From Yamagishiella unicocca (Eukaryota; Chlorophyta; Chlorophyceae; Chlamydomonadales; Volvocaceae), in contig BDSL01000080.1 in NCBI GenBank assembly GCA_003116995.1, positions 1-64,000 on the forward strand: DNA of 64,000 bases, read 5' to 3'. Positions 1 to 11,365 of this stretch are shown here, in pieces. A program made the position numbers and the translations under genes. Position 1 is the first letter of the stretch. The number at the start of each line of letters is the position of its first letter. A model generated the notes under the pieces. It did not search any database. It was not told where the DNA came from and saw only the letters and a program-made list of their open reading frames with translations.

Positions 1-870
1 ATGGCCTTCCGCCTGGGTATGGCCTTCCGCCTTGCTATGGCCTTCCGCCTTGCTATGGCCTTCCGCCTTGATATGGCATTCCGCCTGGTATGGCCTTCCG
101 CCTTGCTATGGCCTTCCGCCTGGGTATGGCCTTCCGCCTTGCTATGGCCTTCCGCCTGGGTATGGCCTTCCGCATTGCTATGGCCTTCCGCCTTGCTATG
201 GCCTTCCGCCTGGGTATGGCCTTCCGCCTGGGTATGGCCTTCCGCCTTGCTATGGCCTTCCGCCTGGGTATGGCCTTTCGCCTTGCTATGGCGTTCCGCC
301 TTGCTATGGCATTCCGCCTGGGTATGGCCTTCCGCCTTGCTATGGCCTCCCGCCTTGCTTTGGCCTTCCGCCTTGCTATGGCCTTCCGCCTGGGTATGGC
401 ATTCCGCCTGGGTATGGCATTCCGCCTTGCTATGGCATTCCGCCCAGGTAAGGCATTCCGCCTGGGTATGGCATTCCACCTTGCTATGGCATTCCGCCTT
501 GCTATGGCATCCCGCCTTGCTATGGCATTCCGCCTGGGTATGGCATTCCGCCTTGCTATGGCATTCCGCCCAGGTAAGGCATTTCGCCTGGGTATGGCAT
601 TCCACCTTGCTATGGCATTCCGCCTTGCTATGGCATCCCGCCTTGCTATGGCATTCCGCCCGGGTAAGGCATTCCGCCTTGCTATGGCATTCCGCCCGGG
701 TATGGCATTCCGCCTGGTTATGGCATTCCGCCCGGGTATGGCATTCCGCCTGGTTATGGCATTCCGCCCGGGTATGGCATTCCGCCTGGTTATGACAAAC
801 CGCTTTGTTATGGCATCCCGCCCGGGTATGGAGTTCTGCCTGGGTGCGCCTCGGTGGCGTTCCGCTCCCT
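1..870. repeat. 18-bp minisatellite array
   Basis: About 45 imperfect copies of an 18-bp unit (ATGGCCTTCCGCCTTGCT and variants) run from the window edge to about position 860. They are homogeneous on the left (GCCTTCC) and drift on the right (GCATTCC, CCCGGG variants) before dissolving. Because 18 is a multiple of three and the unit lacks stops, several frames are open and spell hexapeptides such as MAFRLG. This is array structure and not evidence of a gene. The array continues beyond the left edge. Confidence 0.95.
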
Positions 871-2850
871 AAGGTATTCCGCTCGGGGATGGTTACCACC
901 TAATAGCGTCCCGCCCGACTTAGTGCACGGCTCGCTACAGTGCTCTGACCAAGAGCGGTTCCCTGTCTGGGATTCCTGCCCGACCTGGCAACGCCGATCA
1001 GTGTTCAGCCTAGGTTGAGCATCTTAGTTGTCTACGGCAAGGTTGGGCTCTTGTCTGGTCACCCCCGCCCTGCCCGTTCAGTCGCTCAGCCGGTTGGTGA
1101 TCTCTTCGGCGTGCTGCCCTTCCCGACTAGACCGCGTCCTCTCGGCCGGCTGTTAGCAGTTACTGCAGGGGGTGTCGCCTCGCAACCGCCTCGCAACCAC
1201 GTTCGCCCGGTGGAAGCCCTCTCCTTTGCCCCTAGGCCCATGGCGGCGCGTCACTCACGTGCGTCCCGGTCTCAGGCTCGAGATGGTCATTGGGGTCTCG
1301 CACCCTTCCTCTTCAGCTTGCTGTCGCGGTTCCTCGGATCGGGTTGGCGGGATGCTCCCGGCCAACTCGCGGTTGTCTTAAGCAGCCTTACGTGGTCGGC
1401 CTGATAAGGATGGCTTCGTTACTACTACTGCTAGCGACGGGCAGGTTCAAGCTAGCGGGAAGGGGTGGTAGCAAGCTGGTCAAACATTCCCCAATCCACA
1501 CCGCGCGGCGGCCGCTGCTAATATTTGTTCCATATTTAAATTCTCCGATTGTTAAACTTGAGCGCTTGTTCTTGTTCTTGAGGTTGTCTGGTTGCCGTAA
1601 AGGTTACGCTTTCTTTTTCCTTCGTCCGAGGCACTGTTACAATAAGGTTGCCCTATCCTTGTAAGCGAGTGTGTTGCCAGAAGGGGGGTGTTCTCCTTCC
1701 CGTTTCCAGGCCAAGTCATTGTTCCTTGTACGGCAGTCGTACCGATTTGACGAGCATTTTAATCTCTGCGATGGCCGCGTGGTCCCTGGCCAATGCTGTA
1801 GTCGTCTTAAGAACGATCCTCGACATAAGCCTTTTCCCTTCTCTCCAATCGCTTAGGCCGTCGCCAGAAACTAGGAGGCCACCAGCAGAAACCAGGAGGC
1901 CGTTGCCAGAAAACAGGAAGCCGCCAGAAAACAGGAAGCCTTCGCGGCGGAGCGCCTGGCGTTAACACTCCGCCTGGCGTTAACACAGCGGCTGTACGCT
2001 GCGCATATGACAACGACGAGAGCGAGAGCGCTGCAGTTCGCGCCTCACTTGCCTCGCCGGCCTGTGTCCCAGCTGTAGGCGTTGCATCCAGTGATAAATC
2101 TTTGCCTGATCCTTGCCCTCTCCTTACAGAGTGGCTGCACAAAAAGAATGGTGGCCACAAGTCGCGCACGAAATCCTGGACGGATGAGCTGAGCCACTGG
2201 TTCTTCGTTGCCATAAGCTCCGCTGGCGGCAGCGGGTCATGGACTTCGCACATCGGTGGCTACCTCCGCGAGGTCGCATCCAACGGCTCTGGGCAGTGGT
2301 GAAGCTGACGTTGGACCAGCTGACCTCGATGCTAATGCTGCGGTCGCTCGCGGTCGCGTCTCTTCGAAGCGAGGCGCGTAGCTCGTCGTTGGGTGGTGGT
2401 ACTGCTGGTGGCTCCAGGGTTCCACTGGGGTACAGAGGAGGTACCGGTATAGGGGTGGGCTGATATGTTGACGCACGGCATGCATGGCGTCCTGGGCTTC
2501 TGCAGTTTTTCCTCTAGTACATGGCTAGGTTGGATACAGCGGCATCCATCAGGGTGCAACTGACACTGTGTTGGGCTGCTGGATTGAATGTCCAATGTTA
2601 GGTACTCGGCAACACAGGGAGCGGATTGGGCGTGCACGCCGAGTACCGTACGTCCGTGGTGCGTATTGTGGTCGTATTATGGGAGCTCGTTGGCATGGGT
2701 TAGCGCATCATGCAGCAGGACTGCACGCTGTCCTGGAGATTATTGACGGGATCAAGTGGCTTTGCCTGGCCGCCCTTCGCGCAACCACAGTTGATATAGC
2801 ATACATTATACAGGTGGCGTTGCACAGGGTTGCACGGTTGCGTACGCGGC
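871..2850. other. Intergenic, no supported gene
   Basis: I see no exon chain here. A plus frame is open from 1829 to 2302 (about 158 codons, ending TGA) and includes an imperfect 18-bp tandem repeat at 1861-1945. The opposite strand is equally open and no family is recognisable. The right end probably holds the 3' untranslated region of the neighbouring minus-strand ketoacyl synthase gene. Confidence 0.5.
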
Positions 2851-2852
2851 CG

Positions 2853-2857
2853 TTACA
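2853..2857 (-). terminator. Polyadenylation signal TGTAA of the KAS gene
   Basis: TTACA on the plus strand reads TGTAA on the minus strand, about 260 bases downstream of the KAS stop codon. TGTAA is the standard signal in volvocine algae. Assignment is by position only. Confidence 0.5.
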
Positions 2858-3114
2858 TATGTACATTAGTTGGCCAGTTTGTCGAGAGGGAGGGCCGTGT
2901 CCCATGTAGTGCGCACTGTTTCAGGACTTGCAAGTTGCACGACAGGCAGCAGGTCCCTGATCCATTTGCCTTCTGGCATGTCTCGTCGGGGTTATGCCGG
3001 AACCAACATGTATGGCGATGTGAACGTGCCACAGGAGCCACAACGCCGCCCTGTCTGCCAGCCCCATCACCGTCACGAAGAACCTTGCAGCGAAGTTGCC
3101 CGTGCCATCATGCT

Positions 3115-6100
3115 TTACCCCATGGTGGCGAACAGCAGGCTGGCATTCGTGCCACCAAACCCGAATGAGTTGCTCAGCGCCGCGATAGGGCGGGAGCGTG
3201 GCAGGTCCACCGATGTAGGGCCCACCAGGCCCGGCAGCAGGGGTGGGTCAGGGCGCTCGAGGTTGAGTGTCGGGGGCGCCCTGCGGGTTGAGTGAAGAGG
3301 CAAGGCGTGGTGTGACATGTGAGGCCTGCTGCAGCGTATCGCACCGGCATGCACTTCGCCTGACAAGTATAATAAAACCATGTACAGTCTGTTTTCTTTT
3401 TGAAGACGTCAAGTACACGTCACTAACCTACACTTATTAATAAATCCTTGCACCACGCCCGCTGTAGGTTGGTCTACCTTCGCATCCGTAGGGATCCCAT
3501 GCGATCCGCAGTCAGCCACCAAATGCCGTGAGACCCTCGAATGCCCCGCGGTGCACCACCCACCTCCGGTGCCGCAGCGCGAGTATTGTGAACGCCGCCT
3601 CCACCGCCCCCGCCGCCCCCAGCAGATGGCCCGTCGCGCCCTTGGTGCTGCTCACAGCAGCGACCCCTCCCCTGGTGCTGCCACTGGTGTCCACCGCTGC
3701 CGCATTGCCCTCCGTCGCGGCACCCGTATTGGCACCCGTATTTGCAAAGAGCGACGAGATGGCCACCTGCTCGATGGCATCACCTGCGGTGACAGAGGGC
3801 GGGGTATGCATATAGCCAGAACGGCTGAACCCGGATGGGAGAAACGCGTCCCTGGGATTGTACGGACACGGCCCAGCGCCCGCACCCTGCCCTTCGAACA
3901 GAGATCTCCCACGGCCGCCGCCATTCGCGTTTCTCCTTGTCCTACATCGCAAGACGCATTTCTTTGCGCGCCTCGGCCTCCATTCCGTCCGCCTGCCTCC
4001 CTCGCCGGCCCACAACGCTAGCCAAACCGCAAGGCCCACCTGCCGGCGTCGACGTGGCGTGCGCGTTGATGTAGGACACGTCGCGCGGTGCCAGCCCCGA
4101 CCCCGCCAGCGCGCGCTGCATGCTCAGCACGGCGCCGCGGCCGTCGGGGTGCGGGTGGGTGATGTGGTGGCCGTCGCCAGACATCCCGTAGCCACGGACC
4201 TGGGGAGGGGGAGCATGGGGCCTCCAGCAACTGAGCTGAACCCATTCACCTCAATCCCAGCATTCCAGCCCCAGGTCGGCCCCCCTGCCCCGCACACCTC
4301 CGCGTAGATGTCCGCCCCCCGTGCTACAGCATGCTCCAGCTCCTCCAGCACCAGCACGCCCGCGCCCTCGCCCATCACGAATCCATCACGACCCGCGTCG
4401 AACGGCCTGCCCTGGCCCAGCAGCAGGGGCGACGCACACAGAGACGGTGGTGACGAGGACATGGAGGCGGAGAATGGTGGGCTCGTCCGTGACACATACA
4501 TTTACGAGTGGCGGCCAAAGCCAACCAGCACACCGGATTGGCCGCAACCCCTGCGGAGCACCTCGCCTTTGCGGCTGCCGCCGTGCTGCGGTGTAACCCC
4601 ATGTGTCCCGCGCCCTCCATGGCTGTATGGCACCCTCGCGGCGCCGCCTCACGCCAAGCGTGCCATGCCGCCCCAAGCACACTGTGGCCCGAGCCCCTGC
4701 CACCGCACGCGACCATGCGTGACTGCCGTGTGCATCATGTCTGCTGCCATGTGGCTCATCGCTGCACTCCAGCTCACCGGGACGCCCTGGTCGGTTGGTC
4801 GTTGAATCCGGTGGACAGTGCCTTGAGGCGGCTGAAGCCCGTCAGGCTGACGGCGTCAACACACGCCTCAGAGGCGCCAGCGACCTGAGGGGCGGGGGGC
4901 AGGGCCCGGGGCCGCCGAGGAATGAGACGGCGGGGGACGGTGTGGCGGGGCGAGGCCGCATAGCAGTGACTGCCCCGCCCAACCGCTCATGCTCTCCCCT
5001 CCTCCCTTCCGCCACCCTTCCGCACCCTTGCCTGACTGCCGCCCCCCTGCCTCCTCCATCCCAGACTGCCGCCACCCTGCCTCCCTTCCGTCACCCTGCC
5101 TCATTCCCTTCCTCCGTTCCGCCCCTCCTGGCGCACCATGACGTCCGCTTCGCCGCGTTGGATGATGCGGAAGGCGTCCCCCACCGCGTGCCCTCCCGTT
5201 GCGCAGGCGGTGGAGGGCGCCTGGTTGGGCCCCTGGAGCCCGTGGCTGCGGCAGGAGCCGCGAGCAGGGAGGAGGCAGGGTAGCGGGAGGGTTTCGAGGA
5301 AGACCCGTGGATGCGAGAAAAAACCGTTTAGAAGCGGGAGGGAGGGTCGTGCCGACAGCCCCTGGGCAGCTACTAGGCGCCCCTAGGCGTTTCAGCGGGA
5401 GGGGACCCAAAGCAACATGCAGGATCCACGCCCCTGTTGCCGTACATGCACACCCAGCCGCCCTGATAACCCCTCTTCCCCCCACCCCGCCGCAGACCCC
5501 CGCGCCCCATGTGGCCGCCCGGCACGCACCGTATGCTGATCGCCCCCGCCGCCATGTTGGGCAGGATCCGGGGCACGAAGAAGGGCGACACGCGGCGGCC
5601 TCGCCCCGCCATGACCAGCGCTCCCGCCTCCGCCACCTCAGTGGTGCAGCTCATGCCGTTGCCGATCACGACGCCTGTCGCCCGCCGCCGAGCGGCCCCC
5701 GCCTGGCCTGCTTCCGAATCCGCCTCCTCGGGCTCGGGCAGCCAGCGGGCGTCCGCCAGCGCCTCCTCCGCCGCCAGCAGCGCCAGCAGAACAAAGCGCG
5801 AGGACCGGCGGATCTCCTGAAGATTGGTGGTGGTGGGCGGGAGAGGAAAGGCCCTGATCATGATGATGTTTATTTGACGTGTTTTGGGTTGATGCCTGGG
5901 GTTGGGAGTTTTCGGGGCTCGATTTTTGGGCCACCGTTACCGCTGCGACATCGCCCGTCTGCCGCGTCTTTGCGCCCCGACCTCCGCACCTCCGCGAGCC
6001 CCAGGCGCTTGCTGGCCGCCTCCAGCTGCTCACCAGACACCAGCCCAGCCACGCGGCAAGGCAGGGACGCCAGGGCGGACCGCTGAGACTGCGGCCGCCA

Positions 6101-6458
6101 GGGGGGAGGATGCGATTGTTTGTTAAATCCTGAGCCGTGAGAATCCACGGGCACAAACGTATGTAGTGGCAATTAGATGCAAAGCAGAAGGGGACGACTG
6201 GTACTGTTCCCTGACCTCAGGCAAGTCTTCCTCACGCAGCTGTCTCAGCCCCGACTCGCCGGCCAGCAGCCTCCGCCACGTCTCTGCTACGCCCACTCCT
6301 AGCGGAGTCACGAGGCCTAGCCCGGTCACCACCACGCGCCTGGTCGGCAGCGGGGGCATGGGCCCGAAGCCGCAGGCGGCTGTTTCTCTTGCATTTGTGG
6401 AAAGGGTTCGTAAAGCGTTGAAAGCGGCCAGCCAGGGGTGAGACGGCGTGCCGCGCAT
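3115..6458 (-). CDS. Mitochondrial-type 3-oxoacyl-[acyl-carrier-protein] synthase (KAS II/OXSM class)
   Basis: Condensing enzyme that extends acyl-ACP with malonyl-ACP. Nine exons (5' to 3' on the minus strand): 6458-6216, 6088-5990, 5816-5530, 5245-5137, 4884-4778, 4406-4298, 4199-4040, 3783-3564, 3280-3115. All phases close, giving about 499 aa. The thiolase-fold start [15 protein letters not shown] follows a roughly 35-residue Arg/Ser/Ala-rich leader that looks like a mitochondrial presequence. The catalytic triad is visible: Cys in [10 protein letters not shown], His in [12 protein letters not shown], His in [13 protein letters not shown]. The C-terminus ends with the family motif [11 protein letters not shown]. 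The NAHATST form and the short leader favour the mitochondrial over the plastid enzyme; this is inferred from family knowledge. An ATG 33 bases upstream (6491) is in frame. The second acceptor could instead lie at 6082. Head-to-head with the phosphatase gene. Confidence 0.92.
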
Positions 6459-6871
6459 GGCTATCGGCGATGGTGTGTCGATACAAGACAAACAAGAGGA
6501 CGAGGCGGCGTTTAACAGGGCGCGATATGTACCGATGGCCTACGTATTTGATACATCATGCCTGCTGCACGGAAATTCGCACGGTAAAGCGGTATTCGGG
6601 TGTGACGCGAGCGAAGCAGAGCCGCTGCGCGTGCTGTATGTATGAATAATTCGATTAGCTTCTGTAGATCTCTACACACAGCCCACATGGCGATGCATCA
6701 GCATGCAACACTTCGTCGGGTGTACGAGAGGAGGTGGTCGGCCAGGCAGTTGCACCATGCCTAAGCATGCTATGGGAGCTTTGCCTTCTATTGCTAAAGG
6801 ATAGTGAACTTAAGACTGGAAGTTGCTTGTATTATTATTTGGCAGTCAACCTTTGTTCGATCGGCCTGACC
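6459..6871. promoter_or_regulatory. Shared divergent promoter region (KAS / HAD phosphatase)
   Basis: 413 bases separate the two divergent start codons, so both promoters and both 5' untranslated regions must fit here. It is less GC-rich than the coding DNA. No clear TATA box or other defined element was recognised. Confidence 0.55.
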
Positions 6872-9800
6872 ATGCCATTCGCAAGAAGCAAGGCCACAGA
6901 TCAGGATAAACTCGCCGCATTCCAAAAATACGAGGCTTGGGTATTTGATTTAGATGGTGAGCCGCTCGGCTGTCGGGAGCGCTTAGCAACGGGCCTGACC
7001 ACGCGCGCTTGCCCTCGCCTCCAGCGCCCGTAGCTCGAGCAGTGTAACCTCTGGAAGGTGTCTATATGGCATTAATTGGTGCTTTTGCATGGGCGCAGGG
7101 ACCATTTGGAAGGGCTCCGGCCTAGTACCAGGAGCGAAGGAGTTTATCGAGCTGCTCAGAACATACGTAAGCAGGTCACAAATATCCTCGTCGAAGTGGG
7201 GAAAGTACTGCATTTGGGTGTGGTGCTGCCCCGGCCTGCCCCTCCTCACAACACCCGTCTTCACCCGTCGCAGCAAAAGAAGATATTTTTCGTCACCAAC
7301 AACGCCACGAAATCCCGTGCAGCAAATGCGGCTAGGCTGAACGCCTTGGGCATTACGACGACGCCGGTGGGTTTGGGGTGCCAAGTCGCGTCGGCCACCC
7401 TTGCATTGTGTGCCCGCCGCCCGCCACTTTGGAATGAATAACACACTTATCTCGCCAATAACCTATGGCGATCACCTATAGCATCACTACCTTTCACCGT
7501 CCGGGAAGACATCTACGATCTCAGAGCCTGGTCCCATCCACCTTCCCCTCCCTGGCGCTTCGCCTACCGGATGGAACATGACCCATGAATTCACCCCCAC
7601 TAGTTGTGGCCGCTGTGTTGTTCTTGTGGTCACAGTCTGAGGTGTACACGAGCTCCTTCGCGGCTGCAGCGTACCTGAAAACCATCAGCTTCAGCAAGAA
7701 GGTATGCGGCTGGCCGAGTACCGTGGGGGGCAGATGTGCCCGGACTGCCGCGCTCTGCTATCTCCCCCCCCTGCGCACACGATCCCTTGCTTCCCTTGCT
7801 TTGCTCACCCCTTGCCTCACAGCTCCGTCCCCGTGATCATCTGGGTCGGCTGGGTGACCGTTTCCTATGTGCTCTCCTGCCCTGATGACGTAATCCACGA
7901 GCTTCCGCTTTCAGACTGCACGCCCACTGCGCCACCGCCATAAAAAGCATTCGTCGGGGACCAAACGCAACGTTTTGCAATGCCGCTCCGGGTTGTCCAG
8001 CTCGACACGTGAAGCACCACGTGCATTACTTCTGCGGCCCCGCAACGCGATGTTTGCAGGCGTACGTGGTGGGTGAGCTGGGGCTCGTGGATGAGCTGAC
8101 GGCGGCTGGCATCACCTGCGTGGGAGGGCCGGAGCACGCGGGCAAGGAAGTGGACTGGAGCAACCCGGAGCCGCACATGCAGACAGATCCGGACGTAAGG
8201 CGCCACCGCAGGGCGGGTAGGGGGGTCTACTGAGGGTTGGGCTGTAAGGGGAGGGGCGGGCAGGGGGGTCTGCTGAAGGTTGGGTTGCGAGGGGAGGGCA
8301 TGAGCAGAGGTGGTAGGTGACCGTGGTCGCTGGGAGGTGCAGGTGGGGGGACGAGTGGCAGTGGCGGGGGTGGGGGCAAGGCCGAGGAGCGCCGACCTCC
8401 TCAGTCACCTTCTCATAGGTGTGCCGCGAACTGGGATTGTCGCGGGAAGGCATGGGGAAGGAAGGGTGCGCACGGGTTAAAGGGCGATGATTCGCTGAAT
8501 CAATGCTCGGGGAGGATAAATGGCGACTGGGATGGTAAGAGGGTTAAAAAGCGCTGTGCCCCAGGATGCTCGTCGGCTCTGCTCGGTCTCCGATGAAGCA
8601 GTGTAATGGCACTAGAGGGTCATGCAGGAAATCCGGATGAAAGCGGAGGGGCGACGAGATGTAGGCCTTGTTCGTCTTGAGGAGGGCGAGCGGAGTGGCA
8701 CTGCGCGCCGCATCCACGCTCCTTGATGGAACGGCATCCGCTCTGTGTGCATCCATACCTACCACTTCGCCTGCTTGGCTGGTGTTCAAATTATACCTGG
8801 TTGAGCAGGCCACGCACACGGTGCGCTCCTCGCTGACTCAACTCCCTTTCCTGCTGGATATCCCACAATGCGCTCTTCTCCGCAGGTCGGTGCTGTGGTG
8901 GTTGGCCTGGACCGCTACGTCAACTACTACAAGCTGCAGTACGCAACGACTTGCCTAATTAACAACGACTCCTGCATGTGAGGCGCAGCGGGGTGCCCCT
9001 GGGTGGGGTCTGGCATATGGTGATGTGGTGGTGTGGGTCAATGTGGCCTGCTGGCTGCTGGGCTGCTCGCGATGTGGGCAGGGTTCGTCTCCGGTCAGCT
9101 GTTCTGAGACTATGAGGCAACCAAGCGTGGCCCCAGGGACAGGTGGGAGCAGCTCGCGCCGTGCCGCCCGCAATGCTGAGACCCAACCCGCGATCAACGC
9201 CCATCCTCGATCGTCCTCTCAACCTAAGCCTTTTACGCAACTGCCTTCCTTCGGAACTGAAACACTTAAAACTCATGCTGGCTAGCCCGTGCGCACCCTT
9301 GTGGTACCTACTGCCATGCACCCGTGCCTCGCATCCCCTGTCCTCTATCCCCCTTCCTGCCTGTGTTGCTCTCACTCAGATAGCTGTCGTGAGGGCTGCT
9401 CCGCTCCGTGCTGTCTGGGCCGCAGGTTCATTGCCTGCAACACCGACGCGCGGGGGCACTTCAGCTCGGCGCAGGAGTGGGCGGGCGCGGGGACTATGGT
9501 GGCCGCTATCATTGGATCCAGCGAGCGGGAGCCAATGCTGCTAGGTGCGGGGCGGACGGTGCGCCGCCGCCGAGGACGCCCGATGTCAGCCGCGGTGCAT
9601 CCTCGCCAGGATGGTGTTACTCAGCGCGGGGCAGCAGCCTGTCGTGACACTAGCCTCCCCTGCTTTCGTATATCTGCTCCCTGATAGGCCACAGGGTTGT
9701 TCCGATGTGCCCAAATGAGTGGGTGTCCTTGCTGCTGTCAGCACGCTGCCTGATGTCAATGACCAGCGGCGCGCCTGCCGTGACTCCAGACCTGCCCCTC

Positions 9801-10453
9801 GCGCGCGGCCTCCCTCGCAGGCAAGCCGGCTTCCTTCATACTGGACCACTTGTGCGCGACACACCAGCTGACACGTGACAATTGCATCGTGATTGGTGGG
9901 TGGGCGGACGAGAGGGAGTGGCCAATGCTTCGTTAGCATCTTCGGCGCATTCCGTTGGCGCACAGTCACAGGGTGGGAGCCAATCAACTTCAATCCGGTC
10001 TGCAGCCGGTCTTGCCAACCAGCGGAGCTTGCGCGGTGATCTAAACCTCCTGCCGGCGCCGCTTGTTACCTTCCACCCGCAATACAGGCGACCGGCTGGA
10101 CACCGACATCCTGTGGGGCATCCAGAACGGCGCCGGCACCTGCTGCGTGCTCTCAGGTGGGCTGCGGTCCTCCGAACTGCCGGGCCTGGGGGTGGGTGGG
10201 CGCTTTGATGGGTCGGCAAGCGTCTACAGCCGCACCGCAGGGGGGGTCGGGATCCATTGCTCAAGCCGGCTTGAATCCAACCTCCCTTTGTTGCCTGCTG
10301 CTGCCTACCCCACAATTCGCATCTACAGGCGTGACGTCAGAGGCGCAGCTGCTCAGCCCGGAAAACAAGGTACACCCCAAGCTGTACATGGATTCGGTCG
10401 CGGACTTCATGACTGTGAAGGGCCAGCTGCCTTCAAATTGCACCATTATGTAA
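6872..10453 (+). CDS. Phosphoglycolate phosphatase / 4-nitrophenylphosphatase (HAD superfamily)
   Basis: Hydrolyses 2-phosphoglycolate or similar small phosphoesters. Ten exons: 6872-6956, 7099-7166, 7274-7366, 7636-7701, 8060-8194, 8886-8977, 9426-9544, 9821-9895, 10088-10156, 10329-10453. Together they make 308 aa with all phases matching. All HAD motifs are present: motif I DLDGTIWKG, split by intron 1 inside the Gly codon; motif II FVTNNATKSR; the motif III Lys in GKPASFILD; motif IV GDRLDTDILWG. The cap region (VVGLDRYVNYYKLQYA) is of the C2 PGP type. Only about 24 residues precede motif I, so a plastid transit peptide is not evident. This suggests a cytosolic paralogue instead of the photorespiratory chloroplast enzyme, although an unseen upstream exon cannot be excluded. 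The start was chosen as the first ATG fused directly to the conserved N-terminus. Confidence 0.93.
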
Positions 10454-11365
10454 AGGAGGTGGATGCGTGGCGAATGCGGGATGGAGAAGATAAGCATTGA
10501 CGTGATGAAAGGGGGGCCTGGTGATGAAACGGTAATGGGAAGATCATCGGCGCGTATATGGAAGCGTCGTGACAAGGAGCGGTGGGCCATGGGCGAGACA
10601 GACAGGTCGACTTACGGTATAACGCATTTTACTACGGTTGTTTGGATCGCTGCAAGTGGGGCGTCGTAGACAAGCTGACGCGTCGCTGCGTAGAAAGTAC
10701 TGCCAGGGCATGGCGGGGATGCCCAGGCCCAGGGTTTGGGCCTACGCGCAGGTCCCACCCCGAACGTGAAGGCATTGTTTCTTATACCTAGTGTTCTCAC
10801 ACGTTTATTAGATTCAGATGTGTATGGGGTGGTGCCGACTGGTGCACAGGTGCTGCATTTGCACTGCACTCTCACATGCGACCTGCTTTGGTAACCAGCA
10901 CCAGGTACCCCTGCTCATAGGTAGAAGGCGGAGGTTGTTGGACATGGGTTTTGGACGGCGACCCGCAATATTGTTTGCAATTACTGTTGGCTGTGTACCA
11001 AGTATTTGTTAATTCGACATTGGTGCTGAATGCAGCCTGTTAGCTGCCGCAGTGAAAACGTACGCTCGTACCGACTTGAAGGACAATGGTGCCACTGTAA
11101 CACGCCCATGGAGAACAATTGTAGAAATTTCCGGAAAGGCCATAGACAGTTGCACAGGATACGGGACGCGCATGTGCGCGTGAGCTTTTGTTTTTGCAGC
11201 AGTTTGCCCCTTGTAAACCGATGCAATAAGCATAGCCTCCTAGTGGAGGATGCAAATCCCCTCCATTAATACCAATTGTTAATCGCGCTGCACCTGCGTA
11301 TACCGGTAGATCATATCGCTGGTTCGCGCTGTGTGCGCAAGGAGCTGGTGGCGACTCTAGCATAA
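10454..11365. other. Intergenic; phosphatase 3' UTR and RING-gene upstream region
   Basis: No additional exon chain is visible. TGTAA at 11096-11100 is the likely polyadenylation signal of the phosphatase gene. That leaves about 265 bases before the next start codon. Confidence 0.5.
11096..11100 (+). terminator. Polyadenylation signal TGTAA (phosphatase gene)
   Basis: A TGTAA pentamer about 640 bases past the stop and before the next gene. Assigned by position. Confidence 0.45.

Noticed and set aside
1829..2302. 158-codon plus-strand open frame
   Set aside because: No start context, no family resemblance, and the opposite strand is open over the same span. Noted in the intergenic entry but not called as a gene.
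2978..3295. 105-codon plus-strand ORF starting MSRRGYAGTNMYGD
   Set aside because: It is the antisense shadow of the last exon of the ketoacyl synthase gene ([11 protein letters not shown] on the minus strand), which joins in phase to the rest of that gene.
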